Shown: positions 1 through 9,111, counted from the stretch's first letter. The stretch: DNA of 64,000 bases from an uncultured Clostridia bacterium (GCA_934133165.1 CAKPAW010000001.1:62001-126000); one strand, 5' to 3'. A program made the numbers and translations. Notes: generated by a model not told the origin, from the letters alone.

Positions 1-250
1 GTATTACTTCGTCGTTTACAGATGCACATATTGAACCTGGAAAGTCTGGAACTCCTTTTACTCCGCTTGGATAACCTTTTTCTGCTGGAATTGCACCATA
101 TTTTCTCATTTCATTTTCTGCAATTTTGTCTAACTCCCATGTAGAAACTCCTGGTTTTATTGCTTTTTCTACTGCTCTTTGTGCTAAATCTGCAATCTTG
201 CATGCTTCTCTCATTTTTTCTATTTCTTGTTTTGACTTTATTGTTACCAT
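1..250 (-). CDS. map: Methionine aminopeptidase, N-terminal part
   Basis: The reverse strand reads an open frame from an ATG at 250 to the window edge, so about 83 N-terminal residues are present and the gene continues beyond base 1. The product starts MVTIKSKQEIEKMREACK and continues with a KGYPSGVKGVPDFPGSICAS segment, as in type I methionine aminopeptidase, the metalloenzyme that removes the initiator Met from new proteins. The catalytic metal ligands lie in the missing part. A ribosome site (GAAGG) precedes the ATG. The position after secY and adk is the usual one for map in the spc operon. Confidence 0.9.
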   Translation of the reverse strand, partial: MVTIKSKQEIEKMREACKIADLAQRAVEKAIKPGVSTWELDKIAENEMRKYGAIPAEKGYPSGVKGVPDFPGSICASVNDEVI

Positions 251-284
251 TATTTTTCCTTCTTTCTCTTACCCACTAACATTT

Positions 285-313
285 ATTATAACATAAAAGC
301 TAGAAAAAATAAA
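285..313 (-). promoter_or_regulatory. Possible map promoter
   Basis: On the minus strand there is an extended -10 (TGTTATAAT, hexamer 285-290) about 35 bases before the map start. The -35 candidate at 308-313 (TTTATT) is poor and overlaps the adk hairpin. This would allow map to be transcribed separately from adk. Confidence 0.4.
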
Positions 314-331
314 CATTTTTTCTAGCTTTTT
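295..331. terminator. Strong hairpin between adk and map
   Basis: An almost perfect 16-bp stem (AAAAGCTAGAAAAA against TTTTTTCTAGCTTTT) with a tiny loop lies 16 bases downstream of the adk stop. It is flanked by A and T runs, so it could end transcription in either direction. As an adk terminator it would separate adk from map. Confidence 0.6.
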
Positions 332-346
332 CTTAGATTTTCTTTT

Positions 347-1009
347 TTATTTATTCAAATATTCTTTTACTTCTTTTGCAACATCTTCTGAAGTTTTTCC
401 TGAATGTATATTTAATTTAACTGCATATAATAAATCTTGCTCTTTATAATAATCTATTAGTTTTGCTGATGTTTCATAATATGTTTTTAGTCTTTGTTCA
501 ACTGTTTCTATTGTATCATCTTCTCTTTTTATAAGTTTACTTCCACATTTATCGCATATTCCTTCTTGTTTTGGTTTCTTAAATTCTGTATTATATATTT
601 CTCTACAATCTACATTTGAACATACCATTCTTTTTACTATTCTATCTATTATATCTTGATCTGATAGTCTTAATTCTACTGCTATGTCTATTTTACAACC
701 TTTTTGTTTGAAGAACTCATCTAATTCTTTGGCTTGTTTTATTGTCCTTGGAAATCCATCTAATATTACTCCATTTTTACAATCTATTTCTTGTAATCTT
801 TTTTCTACTAATTTTATTGCTAAATCATCTGGAACTAATTTTCCTTGTGATACATATTTATCTATTTCTTTTCCAATTTCTCCTGCCTTTTTTATATAAC
901 TTCTAAATAATTCTCCACTTGATATATGTGTAATATTTAAACTTTCTGACAGCATTTTTCCTACTGTTCCTTTTCCTGAACCAGGTTTTCCTAACATTAT
1001 AATATTCAT
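347..1009 (-). CDS. adk: Adenylate kinase
   Basis: This cytosolic enzyme interconverts ATP + AMP and 2 ADP. The 220-residue product begins MNIIMLGKPGSGKGT, a P-loop with GKPGSGKG near residues 7-14. It has the AMP-site segment DGFPRT near residue 84. Its LID (about residues 129-157) carries four cysteines (CSNVDC and CDKC), so it is the zinc-binding long form usual in Gram-positives. The ribosome site AAAAGGAG lies upstream of the ATG. The gene follows secY as in most spc operons, but a terminator lies between them. Confidence 0.97.
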   Translation of the reverse strand: MNIIMLGKPGSGKGTVGKMLSESLNITHISSGELFRSYIKKAGEIGKEIDKYVSQGKLVPDDLAIKLVEKRLQEIDCKNGVILDGFPRTIKQAKELDEFFKQKGCKIDIAVELRLSDQDIIDRIVKRMVCSNVDCREIYNTEFKKPKQEGICDKCGSKLIKREDDTIETVEQRLKTYYETSAKLIDYYKEQDLLYAVKLNIHSGKTSEDVAKEVKEYLNK

Positions 1010-1054
1010 AAACTTTTTCTCCTTTTCATTTGTCTTTTTATATGTTCTTTATAT

Positions 1055-1060
1055 ATTATA
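1055..1060 (-). promoter_or_regulatory. Possible adk -10 element
   Basis: A TATAAT hexamer (minus strand) lies 45 bases before the adk start, downstream of the secY terminator. I see no convincing -35 at 17 bases, so this is only a candidate. A separate adk promoter is expected because secY ends in a terminator. Confidence 0.35.
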
Positions 1061-1141
1061 TCTTTTTTTAGTTATTAAGTATACATTTTTTTATAATTTT
1101 TTACTGAAAATGATAATAGTTAATTTTTTTATTATTTAGAA

Positions 1142-1209
1142 AGCTGTTTTTTTGCTCCGTCCCCAAAAACAGCTAAAAAAATAGATGCTTATACCGCATC
1201 CATTTTTTT
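1142..1209 (-). terminator. secY operon terminator, two hairpins
   Basis: Directly after secY the minus strand forms ATGGATGC/GCATCTAT inside A and T runs (1175-1209), ending in seven T: a classical intrinsic terminator for the S10-spc transcript. A second hairpin follows (AGCTGTTTTT at 1142 against AAAAACAGCT to 1174). Its loop contains GGGGACGGAGC, reminiscent of the GGGGACA repeats elsewhere in this window. Confidence 0.75.
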
Positions 1210-1213
1210 ATTT

Positions 1214-2530
1214 TTATTCTAAGAATCCTTTGTAATGTCTCATTACAAGTTGTGATTCTAATTGTTGTACTGTTTCTAATGCAACTCCAACTACGATTAA
1301 TATTGAAGTACCACCAAATGCAATATTTAAAGATGTGAATCTTAAAAGCATTGGTATAATAGCGATTACTGCTAAGAATAGTCCTCCAAATAATGTTAAT
1401 TTTGAGATTATTGATGATAAATAATCTGTTGTTGGTTTTCCTGCTCTTATTCCTGGTATGAATCCACCATTTTTCTTAATATTGTTTGATACTTCTGCTG
1501 GATTAAATGTTGCATAAGTATAGAAATATGTGAATCCTAAGATTAATAGTAGGTAAATTATTGCGTTAGCTATTGAATATCCTATTGCTACATTTGATGT
1601 TGATGTTGCAATTGAGAAATTATATATTACATTCCAGAATCCTGTTTGTGTAGCTATATCTGGCACAAACATTTGGATTATCATAGCTGGGAATGTCATA
1701 AATGATGAAGCAAAAATTACTGGCATTACACCTGCCATAGCAAGTTTTAATGGTATGTTTGTATTTTGTGCTCCTACCATTTTTCTTCCAACTACTCTTT
1801 TTGAATATTGTACTGGAACTCTACGTTCAGCTTGTTGTACAAATACAACTCCTGCTACTAATAGTATAGCACCTACTATAATTGCTAATGCTATTAATAA
1901 ACCTGTTGTAGAGAATGCTCCTGCTCCAAATATTAAATTCCAAATTGTTGTAACTGCACTTGGAAGTCCTGCTACTATACCAACAAAGATAATTATAGAA
2001 ATACCATTTCCTATACCTTTGCTTGTAATTTGGTCTCCAAGCCACATAAGTAATGCAGTTCCTGCCATTAATGATATTACAACAGTTGCTCCTGTCATAA
2101 ATGTAGTATCTATAAATATTCCAGAAGAACGATAAGATAAGTAAATTCCTAATCCTTCTATTAATGCTAATACTACTGTTAATAATTTAGTATAGCGATT
2201 AATTTTGTTTCTTCCTTCTTCTCCACCTTCTTTTGTTAATCTTTCTAGTGCTGGTATAACCATTCCTAATAATTGAATAACAATTGAAGCTGTGATATAT
2301 GGACTAATTGACATAGCAAAAATAGATAAACGAGAAAAAGCTCCTCCTGATATTAAATCTATAAGTGATGCCATTCCTTGACCATTAAATACTTCTGCTA
2401 ATTGAAAATTGTCTACACCTGGAACTGTTATATAACATCCTAATCTAAATATAACTATTAAAATTAGTGTATATAACAATTTCTTTCTTACGTCAGGTGT
2501 TTTTAGTGCATTTCTTATTGTTTTAAACAA
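1214..2530 (-). CDS. secY: Preprotein translocase subunit SecY
   Basis: This is the channel-forming subunit of the Sec translocon in the cytoplasmic membrane. The 438-residue product has about ten hydrophobic helices and SecY signatures: FRLGCYITVPGVD in TM1, GGAFSRLSIFAMSISPYITASI in the plug/TM2 area, and a C-terminus ending QLVMRHYKGFLE. The start is a TTG placed directly after the rplO stop codon (TAGTTG), with GAGGTG six bases before it, so the two genes are translationally coupled. It is the last gene before the operon terminator. Confidence 0.97.
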   Translation of the reverse strand: MFKTIRNALKTPDVRKKLLYTLILIVIFRLGCYITVPGVDNFQLAEVFNGQGMASLIDLISGGAFSRLSIFAMSISPYITASIVIQLLGMVIPALERLTKEGGEEGRNKINRYTKLLTVVLALIEGLGIYLSYRSSGIFIDTTFMTGATVVISLMAGTALLMWLGDQITSKGIGNGISIIIFVGIVAGLPSAVTTIWNLIFGAGAFSTTGLLIALAIIVGAILLVAGVVFVQQAERRVPVQYSKRVVGRKMVGAQNTNIPLKLAMAGVMPVIFASSFMTFPAMIIQMFVPDIATQTGFWNVIYNFSIATSTSNVAIGYSIANAIIYLLLILGFTYFYTYATFNPAEVSNNIKKNGGFIPGIRAGKPTTDYLSSIISKLTLFGGLFLAVIAIIPMLLRFTSLNIAFGGTSILIVVGVALETVQQLESQLVMRHYKGFLE

Positions 2531-2965
2531 CTAGATCACCTCTGTCTTTCCACCTAAAGCTTCTATTTTTTCCTTAGCTCCTTTAGTGAATCTTACAGCT
2601 TTAACAGTTAATTTTTTCTCTAATGTACCTGTAGCAATTACAACTATTCCGTCGTTTGCTTTAGATATAATACCATCTGCTATTAATGTTTCAGCAGTTA
2701 CTTCGTCTTTGCTTGATTTGTTAAGCATTGTTAAAGTTACTTCTGTATAATTTTTAGCATGGATATTTGTAAATCCTCTTTTTGGTAATCTTCTATATAA
2801 TGGTGTTTGACCTCCTTCGAATCCACGTCTAACTCCTCCACCAGATCTTGCTTTTTGTCCTTTATGACCTCTTCCTGATGTTTTTCCTAGACCAGAACCG
2901 ATTCCACGTCCAACTCTTTTTTTAGTTTCTGTTTTTTGTGCTGGTTTTAATTCGTCTAATTTCAT
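2531..2965 (-). CDS. rplO: Ribosomal protein L15 (uL15)
   Basis: This large-subunit protein binds 23S rRNA. The 144 residues begin [21 protein letters not shown] and contain the Gly/Arg-rich stretch [20 protein letters not shown] typical of the L15 N-terminal extension, plus [10 protein letters not shown]. An AGGAGG lies about 12 bases before the ATG. The gene abuts secY. It follows rpsE after only 25 bases, so the rpmD gene that normally sits between them is absent. Confidence 0.97.
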   Translation of the reverse strand: MKLDELKPAQKTETKKRVGRGIGSGLGKTSGRGHKGQKARSGGGVRRGFEGGQTPLYRRLPKRGFTNIHAKNYTEVTLTMLNKSSKDEVTAETLIADGIISKANDGIVVIATGTLEKKLTVKAVRFTKGAKEKIEALGGKTEVI

Positions 2966-2990
2966 TATGGAATTACACCTCCTCTTTTAA

Positions 2991-3482
2991 TTATAATATA
3001 TCTTCTACTTTTTTGCCTCTTTTTGCAGCAACTTGCTCTATAGTTTGCATTTTCTTTAATCCTTCGATTGTAGCATATACTACGTTTCTTGGGTTATTTG
3101 TTCCTAAAACTTTAGTACGGATATCTCTGTATCCAGCAAGTTCTATAACTGGTCTTACGCTTCCTCCTGCTATGATTCCAGTACCTTCTGCAGCTGGTTT
3201 TAACATAACACTTGCGCTACCAAATTTTCCTATAAATTCGTGTGGTATTGTTGTTCCTACGATTGGAACTTCTATTAAGTTCTTTTTAGCTTCTTGAATA
3301 GCTTTTTTAATTGCATCTGGAACTTCTGCTGCTTTTCCATTTCCTACACCTACGTGTCCTGCTTCGTCTCCTACAACTACAACAGCACTAAAACGGAAAG
3401 TTCTACCACCTTTTACAACTTTTGCAACTCTGTTAATTGCAACAACTTTTTCTTTTAATTCTGGTGTATTCTCTTCGTGCAC
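2991..3482 (-). CDS. rpsE: Ribosomal protein S5 (uS5)
   Basis: This small-subunit protein is involved in decoding accuracy. The 163-residue product carries the N-terminal double-stranded RNA-binding fold ([21 protein letters not shown], then [18 protein letters not shown]) and the C-terminal domain ([22 protein letters not shown]). The start is GTG, with AAGGAGG nine to ten bases upstream. It lies between rplR and rplO in the normal spc order. Confidence 0.97.
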   Translation of the reverse strand: MHEENTPELKEKVVAINRVAKVVKGGRTFRFSAVVVVGDEAGHVGVGNGKAAEVPDAIKKAIQEAKKNLIEVPIVGTTIPHEFIGKFGSASVMLKPAAEGTGIIAGGSVRPVIELAGYRDIRTKVLGTNNPRNVVYATIEGLKKMQTIEQVAAKRGKKVEDIL

Positions 3483-3540
3483 TTTATTTTCCCTCCTTTT
3501 TTCCTCGGTAAGGGTTTACTCCTTACTCTATTTATCTCTA

Positions 3541-3900
3541 TTAAAATTCTAGTCCTGCTTCTCTTGCAGCTTCAGCTAGTTCCTTTACAACTCCGTGATA
3601 TATGTATCCACCTCTGTCATAAACAACAGCTTTAATATTTTTTTCCATTGCTCTTTTTGCAATTAATGCTCCTACTTCTTTAGCAGCTTCTTTGTTAGCA
3701 TGTTTTGTTTTTACTTCTTTATCTAAAGTAGATGCTTGGCAAAGAGTAACTCCTGCTACGTCATCAATTACTTGAACAAAAAGATTTTTATTACTTCTAT
3801 AAACACATAATCTTGGACAATCAGCTGTTCCGCTAATTTTTCTACGTACTCTTATATGTCTTCTAGTTCTTTCAGCTTTTCTATCTGTTTTTGTAATCAT
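3541..3900 (-). CDS. rplR: Ribosomal protein L18 (uL18)
   Basis: This protein binds 5S rRNA. I place the start at the ATG at 3900 (119 residues, [21 protein letters not shown]), because AAAGGAG lies nine bases upstream and the length then fits the family. A longer frame begins at an upstream TTG (3936), but the ribosome site would fall inside it. Family features are the basic N-terminus, [18 protein letters not shown] and the C-terminal [25 protein letters not shown]. Confidence 0.95.
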   Translation of the reverse strand: MITKTDRKAERTRRHIRVRRKISGTADCPRLCVYRSNKNLFVQVIDDVAGVTLCQASTLDKEVKTKHANKEAAKEVGALIAKRAMEKNIKAVVYDRGGYIYHGVVKELAEAAREAGLEF

Positions 3901-3955
3901 TCTTGATTTCTCCTTTCTTAAATTAGTTTTTGCCAATTTAAAATTCGTTTAAATT

Positions 3956-4495
3956 TTATTTTTTACCAGCTTTACCTTCTTTTCTTCTAATATGTTCATC
4001 AGCATATTTAATACCTTTTCCATGGTAAACTTCTGGTGGTCTTTTTGTTCTAACAACTGCTGCTGTTTGACCAACTGTTTCTTTATCAATTCCTCTTACT
4101 ATAATTGTGTTAGCATTTGGTACTTCAAATGTAATTCCTTCTGGTTCTTCCATTTCTACTGGATGAGAGTAACCTAAGTTCATTACTAATTTGTTTCCTT
4201 GTTTTTGTGCTCTATATCCAACACCAACTATTTGTAATTCTTTTTTGTATTCATTAAGAACACCTTCTATCATGTTAGAGATTAATGTTCTTGTTAATCC
4301 ATGTAAACTTCTATTTTCTGCTTCATCATCTGGTCTTGCTACTGTAATAACATTTCCATCTATAGAAACAGTTATGTTTTTATGAATATCTCTTTCTAAT
4401 GTTCCTTTAGGTCCTTTTACTGTTAAATGGTGTCCATCTAATTTTACTTCTACACCTTCTGGTACAGTAATAGGTTTATTTCCTATTCTTGACAT
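3956..4495 (-). CDS. rplF: Ribosomal protein L6 (uL6)
   Basis: This large-subunit protein lies near the factor-binding centre. The 179-residue product from the ATG at 4495 begins MSRIGNKPITVPEGVEV and ends with the family signature KRPPEVYHGKGIKYADEHIRRKEGKAGKK. AAGGAGG precedes this ATG. A longer frame starting at 4525 overlaps the end of rpsH and contains the ribosome site, so I reject it. Confidence 0.96.
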   Translation of the reverse strand: MSRIGNKPITVPEGVEVKLDGHHLTVKGPKGTLERDIHKNITVSIDGNVITVARPDDEAENRSLHGLTRTLISNMIEGVLNEYKKELQIVGVGYRAQKQGNKLVMNLGYSHPVEMEEPEGITFEVPNANTIIVRGIDKETVGQTAAVVRTKRPPEVYHGKGIKYADEHIRRKEGKAGKK

Positions 4496-4518
4496 GTTTA
4501 GTTTTCCCTCCTTCTTTA

Positions 4519-4917
4519 TTACCATACGTAAGCTAGAACTTCTCCGCCTAATCCTTCTTTTCTTGCTTCTTTATCAGTTTTGATTCCTTTTGAAGTAGAA
4601 ATTAAAGCTATTCCTAATCCGTTTAAAACTTGTGGTAATTCGTCTTTTGATGCATATACTCTTAATCCAGGTTTACTAATTCTTCTTAAACCATCGATTA
4701 CTCTAGCACCTTTTTCATCATATTTTAATGTAATTCTTATAATTCCTTGTGTATCATCATTAATTTCTTCAAATGATTTTATATATCCTTCTTCAAATAA
4801 TATTTTTGCTATAGCTTTTTTCATATTAGAAGCTGGAACATCAACTGTTTTATGTTTTGAGCTATTTGCGTTTCTTATTCTTGTTAGCATATCTGCTATT
4901 GGGTCTGTTGTATTCAT
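4519..4917 (-). CDS. rpsH: Ribosomal protein S8 (uS8)
   Basis: This is a primary 16S rRNA-binding protein and, in other bacteria, a translational repressor of the spc operon. The 132 residues begin [20 protein letters not shown] and end with [26 protein letters not shown], both characteristic of S8. It lies between rpsZ and rplF. Its start is preceded by a good GGAGGG-type site. Confidence 0.97.
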   Translation of the reverse strand: MNTTDPIADMLTRIRNANSSKHKTVDVPASNMKKAIAKILFEEGYIKSFEEINDDTQGIIRITLKYDEKGARVIDGLRRISKPGLRVYASKDELPQVLNGLGIALISTSKGIKTDKEARKEGLGGEVLAYVW

Positions 4918-4988
4918 TTAAATATTTTCCCTCCTTTTCTTCGGTAAGGGGTCACATTTTTATGTTTTCCTTACTTTAATTTTAATTT

Positions 4989-5174
4989 TTACCAACTTGC
5001 TTTTTTAACTCCAGGAATTTCACCTTTGTGTGCTAATTCTCTAAAGCATACACGGCATATTCCGTATTTTCTAATGTAAGCATGTGGTCTTCCACAGATT
5101 TTGCATCTATTGTATTCTCTTGTTTTGTATTTTTGTTCTCTTGCTTGTTTTACTTTTAAAGATAGTTTAGCCAT
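4989..5174 (-). CDS. rpsZ: Ribosomal protein S14, zinc form (uS14)
   Basis: This 61-residue small-subunit protein has two CxxC pairs (CKIC and CRVC) flanking [12 protein letters not shown], which marks the short zinc-binding type Z found in Gram-positives. It ends [16 protein letters not shown]. An AAAGGAG site precedes the ATG. It occupies the normal position between rplE and rpsH. The spacer to rplE (5175-5329) contains a palindromic repeat. Confidence 0.97.
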   Translation of the reverse strand: MAKLSLKVKQAREQKYKTREYNRCKICGRPHAYIRKYGICRVCFRELAHKGEIPGVKKASW

Positions 5175-5196
5175 TGGCTTTCTCCTTTCTTAAATT

Positions 5197-5310
5197 TTGA
5201 TTATAAACTTCGTATTACGTTGTCAAACTTCGAAAATTTTTCTTCAATATACAAATGTATTATTTCATAAAAATTTTCTTGTTTTCCTAGTACTACTCGT
5301 TTTTAATCAA
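5197..5310. repeat. About 114-bp imperfect palindromic element, copy 1
   Basis: This spacer element is recognisably homologous to the one at 10249-10368. Shared blocks include CTTCGT, GCGTTGTCA/ACGTTGTCA, TTCCTAG and a central TATACAAATGTATA-like palindrome. Its outer ends (TTGATTATAAAC and GTTTTTAATCAA) are inverted repeats, so the whole unit can fold back on itself. No coding sequence is visible in it. Confidence 0.7.
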
Positions 5311-5329
5311 CCTTTTCTATTTTACTTTA

Positions 5330-5869
5330 TTATGCTTTAAAAGGCATTCCTAAAAGTGTTAATAATTCTCTTGCTTCTTCGTCTGATTTAGCAGTTGTAA
5401 CGAAAATTATGTCCATACCTCTAATTTTGTCTACTTTATCATATTCGATTTCTGGGAAGATTAATTGTTCTTTAATTCCCATTGAGTAGTTTCCTCTACC
5501 ATCAAAAGAATTTTTTGATACTCCTCTGAAATCTCTTACTCTTGGTAATGCTACATTAAATAATTTGTATACAAAATCATACATTTTTCCTTGTCTTAAT
5601 GTAACTTTGCATCCCATATTTACACCTTCTCTTATTTTGAAGGCTGCAATAGCTTTTTTAGCTTTTGTCACAATTGGTGCTTGACCAGTTATGATTTTTA
5701 TATCGTTCATTGCATTTTCTAATGATTTTGGATTATCTTTTATATCTCCTAATCCTATGTTAATTACTACTTTTTCTAATTTTGGAACTTCCATAACAGA
5801 TTTGTAGTTAAATTTTTTCATCATTGCAGGAACTACTTCCTTTTGATATTGTTCTTTTAATATTTCCAT
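5330..5869 (-). CDS. rplE: Ribosomal protein L5 (uL5)
   Basis: This 5S rRNA-binding protein of the central protuberance has the standard length of 179 residues. The signatures are [60 protein letters not shown] and the final [20 protein letters not shown]. It lies between rplX and rpsZ. Confidence 0.97.
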   Translation of the reverse strand: MEILKEQYQKEVVPAMMKKFNYKSVMEVPKLEKVVINIGLGDIKDNPKSLENAMNDIKIITGQAPIVTKAKKAIAAFKIREGVNMGCKVTLRQGKMYDFVYKLFNVALPRVRDFRGVSKNSFDGRGNYSMGIKEQLIFPEIEYDKVDKIRGMDIIFVTTAKSDEEARELLTLLGMPFKA

Positions 5870-5901
5870 GGTTTATGTATTCCTCCTTCCACACTTAATT
5901 T

Positions 5902-6210
5902 CTATTTTATTTTTGCTCCGCATTTTTTACAAACACGTACTTTTCCGTCTTTTTCTACTTTGTAACCAATTCTTGTAGCTTTTCCGCATTTAGGGCAAAC
6001 TACGTTTACTTTTGCTGAGTGAATTGCACACTCTACTGGAATAATTCCACCTTCTTCACCTTGTTTTCTTGGTTTAACATGTTTTTTTCTAATATTAATT
6101 CCTTTAACGATAACTTTTTGTGAATTTGGTATTATCTCTAAAACTTCTCCTGTTTTTCCTTTATCATTTCCTGATAAAACTTGAACAGTATCGCCTTTTC
6201 TTATTTTCAT
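5902..6210 (-). CDS. rplX: Ribosomal protein L24 (uL24), with zinc tail
   Basis: This assembly-initiating large-subunit protein has a KOW motif at the N-terminus (KGDTVQVLSGNDKGKTGEVLEI). The 102-residue product carries two C-terminal CxxC pairs (CPKC near residue 73 and CKKC near residue 94). These would bind zinc, as in many clostridial L24 proteins. It lies between rplN and rplE. Confidence 0.96.
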   Translation of the reverse strand: MKIRKGDTVQVLSGNDKGKTGEVLEIIPNSQKVIVKGINIRKKHVKPRKQGEEGGIIPVECAIHSAKVNVVCPKCGKATRIGYKVEKDGKVRVCKKCGAKIK

Positions 6211-6389
6211 TCTTTTATTTCACCTCTTCTTCTTAATATTTAAGGTCTCATTTTATCATTTTATCTGCTTTAATTTTCTTTTAAAAATTTACTTTTCGTA
6301 CATTTTTCTAAGGATTCCAAGTTCGCTTCGCTCACCTGCATCTTTAATATGTAACACTCAAATGTCTACTACACATTTTCGTTAACAGC
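6211..6389. other. 179-bp spacer between rplN and rplX
   Basis: The spacer is unusually long for a ribosomal operon. It contains the short palindrome GTTCGCTTCGCTCAC near 6320, but I see no gene, clear promoter or terminator. A decayed repeat is the simplest reading. Confidence 0.4.
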
Positions 6390-6758
6390 TTAAAGAACTT
6401 CTGGAGCTAATGACAAAATTTTCATATAATCTTTATCTCTTAATTCTCTTGCAACAGGTCCAAATATACGTGTTCCTTTTGGATTTTTATCTTCTTTTAT
6501 AATAACTGCTGCATTTTCATCAAATCTTACATATGAACCGTCTGCTCTTCTAATTGGTTTTTTAGTTCTAACTACTACTGCTTTAACTACATCACCTTTC
6601 TTTACAACTCCTCCTGGTGTTGCTGTTTTAACAGAAGCAACTATTATATCTCCAACTCCAGCATATTTTCTGTAAGATCCACCTAAACATCTAATACACA
6701 TAATTTCTTTTGCACCAGTGTTATCAGCTACTTTTAATATGGATTGTTGTTGTACCAT
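6390..6758 (-). CDS. rplN: Ribosomal protein L14 (uL14)
   Basis: This large-subunit protein at the subunit interface has the standard 122 residues. It begins [21 protein letters not shown] and includes the signature [21 protein letters not shown] and the end [29 protein letters not shown] (quoted in two overlapping family blocks). It lies between rpsQ and rplX. Confidence 0.97.
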   Translation of the reverse strand: MVQQQSILKVADNTGAKEIMCIRCLGGSYRKYAGVGDIIVASVKTATPGGVVKKGDVVKAVVVRTKKPIRRADGSYVRFDENAAVIIKEDKNPKGTRIFGPVARELRDKDYMKILSLAPEVL

Positions 6759-6780
6759 TTCGCTGTCCTCCTTTTCTCTA

Positions 6781-6848
6781 TCTTGTTTCAGATTCTAATG
6801 GGGACATATCTTTCCCCTTAGTATTCCTTTGCGAAGAATGTATTTTCC
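6781..6848. repeat. GGGGACA-type repeat, copy 1
   Basis: The rpsQ-rplN spacer contains TCTTGTTTCAG, GGGGACATATCTTTCCCC and GTATTCCT in the same order as the spacer at 9011-9080 (TCTTGTTCAG, GGGACACATCTTTCCCC, GGTATTCCT). The right arm is degraded compared with the other copies. Confidence 0.65.
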
Positions 6849-6868
6849 GCACAAGTTAACTTTTATTA

Positions 6869-7132
6869 TTATTTTATAATAGCCTTTTCTACTATTTTAA
6901 CAACTCTATATCTTTTATCTTTTGATAAAGGTCTTGTTTCCATTACTTGAACTTTATCTCCGATTCCACATTCGTTATTTTCATCGTGAGCTTTTAAATT
7001 ATATGTTTTCTTTTGAACTTTTCCATATGTTTTATTCTTCTCACTAGTTTCTACAGCTACTACAACTGTTTTATCCATTTTATTAGATTTAACAGTTCCT
7101 ATATAAGTTCTACGAAGATTTCTTTCTTCCAT
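6869..7132 (-). CDS. rpsQ: Ribosomal protein S17 (uS17)
   Basis: This primary 16S rRNA-binding OB-fold protein has 87 residues. The blocks [39 protein letters not shown] and [16 protein letters not shown] are typical of S17. It lies between rpmC and rplN. Confidence 0.96.
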   Translation of the reverse strand: MEERNLRRTYIGTVKSNKMDKTVVVAVETSEKNKTYGKVQKKTYNLKAHDENNECGIGDKVQVMETRPLSKDKRYRVVKIVEKAIIK

Positions 7133-7171
7133 GATTTTCTAATCTCCTTTCTTGCTAAAACTTTGAAAATT

Positions 7172-7372
7172 TTAGGCATTTTCTGCTAATTTTCTTTCAG
7201 TTAATACTGTGTTTATTTTTGCAATGTCTTTTTTCACTTCTTTTATTTTCATAGGATTATCCAATCCGTTTGTAGCTAAGCTAAATCTTAGTTTAAATAA
7301 TTCAGATTTTAATTCTCCTAATTCTTTTTCTAATTCTGGTGAAGACATTTCTCTTATTTTACTAATCTTCAT
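7172..7372 (-). CDS. rpmC: Ribosomal protein L29 (uL29)
   Basis: This helical-hairpin protein lies at the polypeptide exit. I prefer the ATG at 7372 (66 residues, [18 protein letters not shown]). It overlaps the end of rplP by 11 bases and has AGGTGG about eight bases upstream. A frame from a GTG four codons earlier would swallow that site. [18 protein letters not shown] is the family core. Confidence 0.93.
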   Translation of the reverse strand: MKISKIREMSSPELEKELGELKSELFKLRFSLATNGLDNPMKIKEVKKDIAKINTVLTERKLAENA

Positions 7373-7802
7373 CACTTTCACCACCTATTTCAGTTTCTTT
7401 TTTAACAAATTTACACTTAACAGATAGTTTCATTGCAGCTAATCTTAAAGCTTCTCTAGCTGTTTCTTCTGGTACTCCTGCTATTTCAAACATAACTCTT
7501 CCTGGTTTAACAGCTGCTACCCAATATTCAACAGCTCCTTTACCTTTACCCATACGAGTTTCTGCTGGTTTCTTTGTTATTGGTTTATCAGGGAAGATTT
7601 TTATCCAAACCTTTCCACCTCTTTTGATATAACGAGTCATAGCAACACGGGCAGATTCAATTTGATTTGTTGTAATTAAACCTGCTTCTATTGTTTGAAG
7701 TCCGTATTCTCCATCAGATACGAAATTTCCTCTCATTGCTTTTCCTCTGTTTCTACCTTTTTGTTGTTTTCTATATTTTGTTCTTTTTGGCATTAATGGC
7801 AT
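7362..7802 (-). CDS. rplP: Ribosomal protein L16 (uL16)
   Basis: This protein contacts the A-site tRNA in the large subunit. The 146 residues start [20 protein letters not shown] and contain [39 protein letters not shown] and the C-terminal [14 protein letters not shown]. The start codon shares one base with the rpsC stop (TAATG), and GGAGGAG lies upstream, so translation is coupled to rpsC. Confidence 0.97.
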   Translation of the reverse strand: MPLMPKRTKYRKQQKGRNRGKAMRGNFVSDGEYGLQTIEAGLITTNQIESARVAMTRYIKRGGKVWIKIFPDKPITKKPAETRMGKGKGAVEYWVAAVKPGRVMFEIAGVPEETAREALRLAAMKLSVKCKFVKKETEIGGESDED

Positions 7803-8461
7803 TATTTGTCTCCTCCTTCCACTTTCTTTTTAGTTGGAAGAACTTCTCCTTTATATATCCAAACTTTAACACCGATTTTTCCGTATGTTGTATCTGCTTC
7901 TGCAAATCCATAGTCAATATCAGCTCTTAATGTTTGAAGTGGTATTGTTCCTTCTTTGTAGAATTCAGTTCTAGCCATGTCTGCTCCACCTAATCTACCA
8001 GATACTGCAGTTTTAATTCCTAAAGCACCTGCTTTCATAGTTTTTTGCATACATTGTTTCATAGCTCTTCTGAATGAAATTCTTCTTTCTAGTTGTCCTG
8101 CGATATTTTCTGCAACTAATTGTGCATTTATATCAACATCTTTTACTTCAACGATATTTAAATTAACTTCTTTACCTATCATTTTTTGTAATTCATTTTT
8201 TAAAGTTTCTGCTAAGTTTCCGCCTTTACCAATTACTAATCCTGGTTTAGCTGTGAAAACATTAACTTTTACAAATTTAGCTGTTCTTTCAATTTCTATT
8301 TTTGAAATTCCGCTAACATATAATTTTTTCTTAACATATTCACGGATTTTGTGATCTTCTACTAGGTAGTTTGCAAAATCTTTTTTATTTGCATACCATT
8401 TTGAGTCCCAGTCTTTAATTACACCTACTCTTAATCCATGAGGATCCATTTTTTGTCCCAT
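7802..8461 (-). CDS. rpsC: Ribosomal protein S3 (uS3)
   Basis: This protein forms part of the mRNA entry channel and helicase activity of the small subunit. I place the start at the ATG at 8461 (219 residues, [21 protein letters not shown]), with AAAGGAG nine bases upstream. A longer frame adds 13 non-family residues. The KH domain ([19 protein letters not shown]) and C-terminal domain ([18 protein letters not shown]) are present. Confidence 0.97.
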   Translation of the reverse strand: MGQKMDPHGLRVGVIKDWDSKWYANKKDFANYLVEDHKIREYVKKKLYVSGISKIEIERTAKFVKVNVFTAKPGLVIGKGGNLAETLKNELQKMIGKEVNLNIVEVKDVDINAQLVAENIAGQLERRISFRRAMKQCMQKTMKAGALGIKTAVSGRLGGADMARTEFYKEGTIPLQTLRADIDYGFAEADTTYGKIGVKVWIYKGEVLPTKKKVEGGDK

Positions 8462-8492
8462 TGTTATAGGCTCCTTTCTCTCTTTTTTGTAA

Positions 8493-8543
8493 GGGGACAC
8501 ATCTTTATCTTATGCTATTTCACTTGGGACAAGATATGTCCCC
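8493..8543. repeat. GGGGACA-type palindrome, copy 2
   Basis: The sequence reads GGGGACACATCTT ... AAGATATGTCCCC over 51 bases, so its ends form a stem with one mismatch. It belongs to the same family as the repeats at 6781-6848 and 9011-9080. It lies in the rplV-rpsC spacer. Confidence 0.75.
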
Positions 8544-8615
8544 TACTTATGAATTAATGATGTCAGATAAACGACTTCCTCTTACTTTTTTTATTTTAAT
8601 TTTATATTTAATAAA

Positions 8616-8987
8616 TTAAGCTTCTCTTTCTCTTAATATTATTGTTATATGACTTGTTCTTTTACGAATTCTAACAGCTGAACCTTTTGCTGCTGGTCTA
8701 ATTCTTTTTAAAGTTGGACCTTGGTTAGCAAATACTTCTGCAACGTATAGTTTTTCGTGTGCCATATTATGGTTGTTTTCAGCGTTTGCAATTGCTGATT
8801 TTAATAATTTTTCTACTATTTCAGATGCTGCTTTTGGAGTATATTTTACTATTGCTAAGGCTTCATCTACGCTTTTTCCTCTAATTAAGTCTATTACTAT
8901 TTTAACTTTTCTAGCTGAAATTCTAGCGTATTTAAGTGTTGCGCATGCTTCTGGAATAATAACTTCTTGCATTTCTTGTTTTTCCAC
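8616..8987 (-). CDS. rplV: Ribosomal protein L22 (uL22)
   Basis: This protein lines the nascent-chain tunnel. The 123-residue product contains [15 protein letters not shown] [20 protein letters not shown], the hairpin region [14 protein letters not shown] and the terminal [20 protein letters not shown]. It has a short acidic N-terminal extension compared with the usual length of about 110. It lies between rpsS and rpsC. Confidence 0.96.
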   Translation of the reverse strand: MEKQEMQEVIIPEACATLKYARISARKVKIVIDLIRGKSVDEALAIVKYTPKAASEIVEKLLKSAIANAENNHNMAHEKLYVAEVFANQGPTLKRIRPAAKGSAVRIRKRTSHITIILREREA

Positions 8988-9010
8988 GTTATTTTCCCTC
9001 CTTAATTCTA

Positions 9011-9080
9011 TCTTGTTCAGGTTCCTGACAGGGACACATCTTTCCCCAAAAGGTATTCCTGAAGGGATAATAAATGTCCC
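9011..9080. repeat. GGGGACA-type repeat, copy 3
   Basis: This sits in the spacer between rpsS and rplV. GGGACACAT at 9031 and ATGTCCC ending at 9080 form the arms. The interior (CTTTCCCC, GGTATTCCT, GAAG) matches copy 1 closely. Confidence 0.7.
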
Positions 9081-9111
9081 GTGCTGGGCTCATCTATTAT
9101 TTATCCCTTTT

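Noticed and set aside
1755..2135. Plus-strand frame of 126 codons opposite secY
   Set aside because: It is the complement of secY, has no ribosome site and encodes a low-complexity hydrophobic product; other long plus-strand frames in the ribosomal cluster are the same kind of shadow.
3901..3936. Extended start of rplR from a TTG
   Set aside because: The AAAGGAG site lies inside the extension and points to the ATG at 3900.
6211..6389. An extra small ribosomal gene in the long rplN-rplX spacer
   Set aside because: All frames are short and broken, with no ribosomal-protein similarity.
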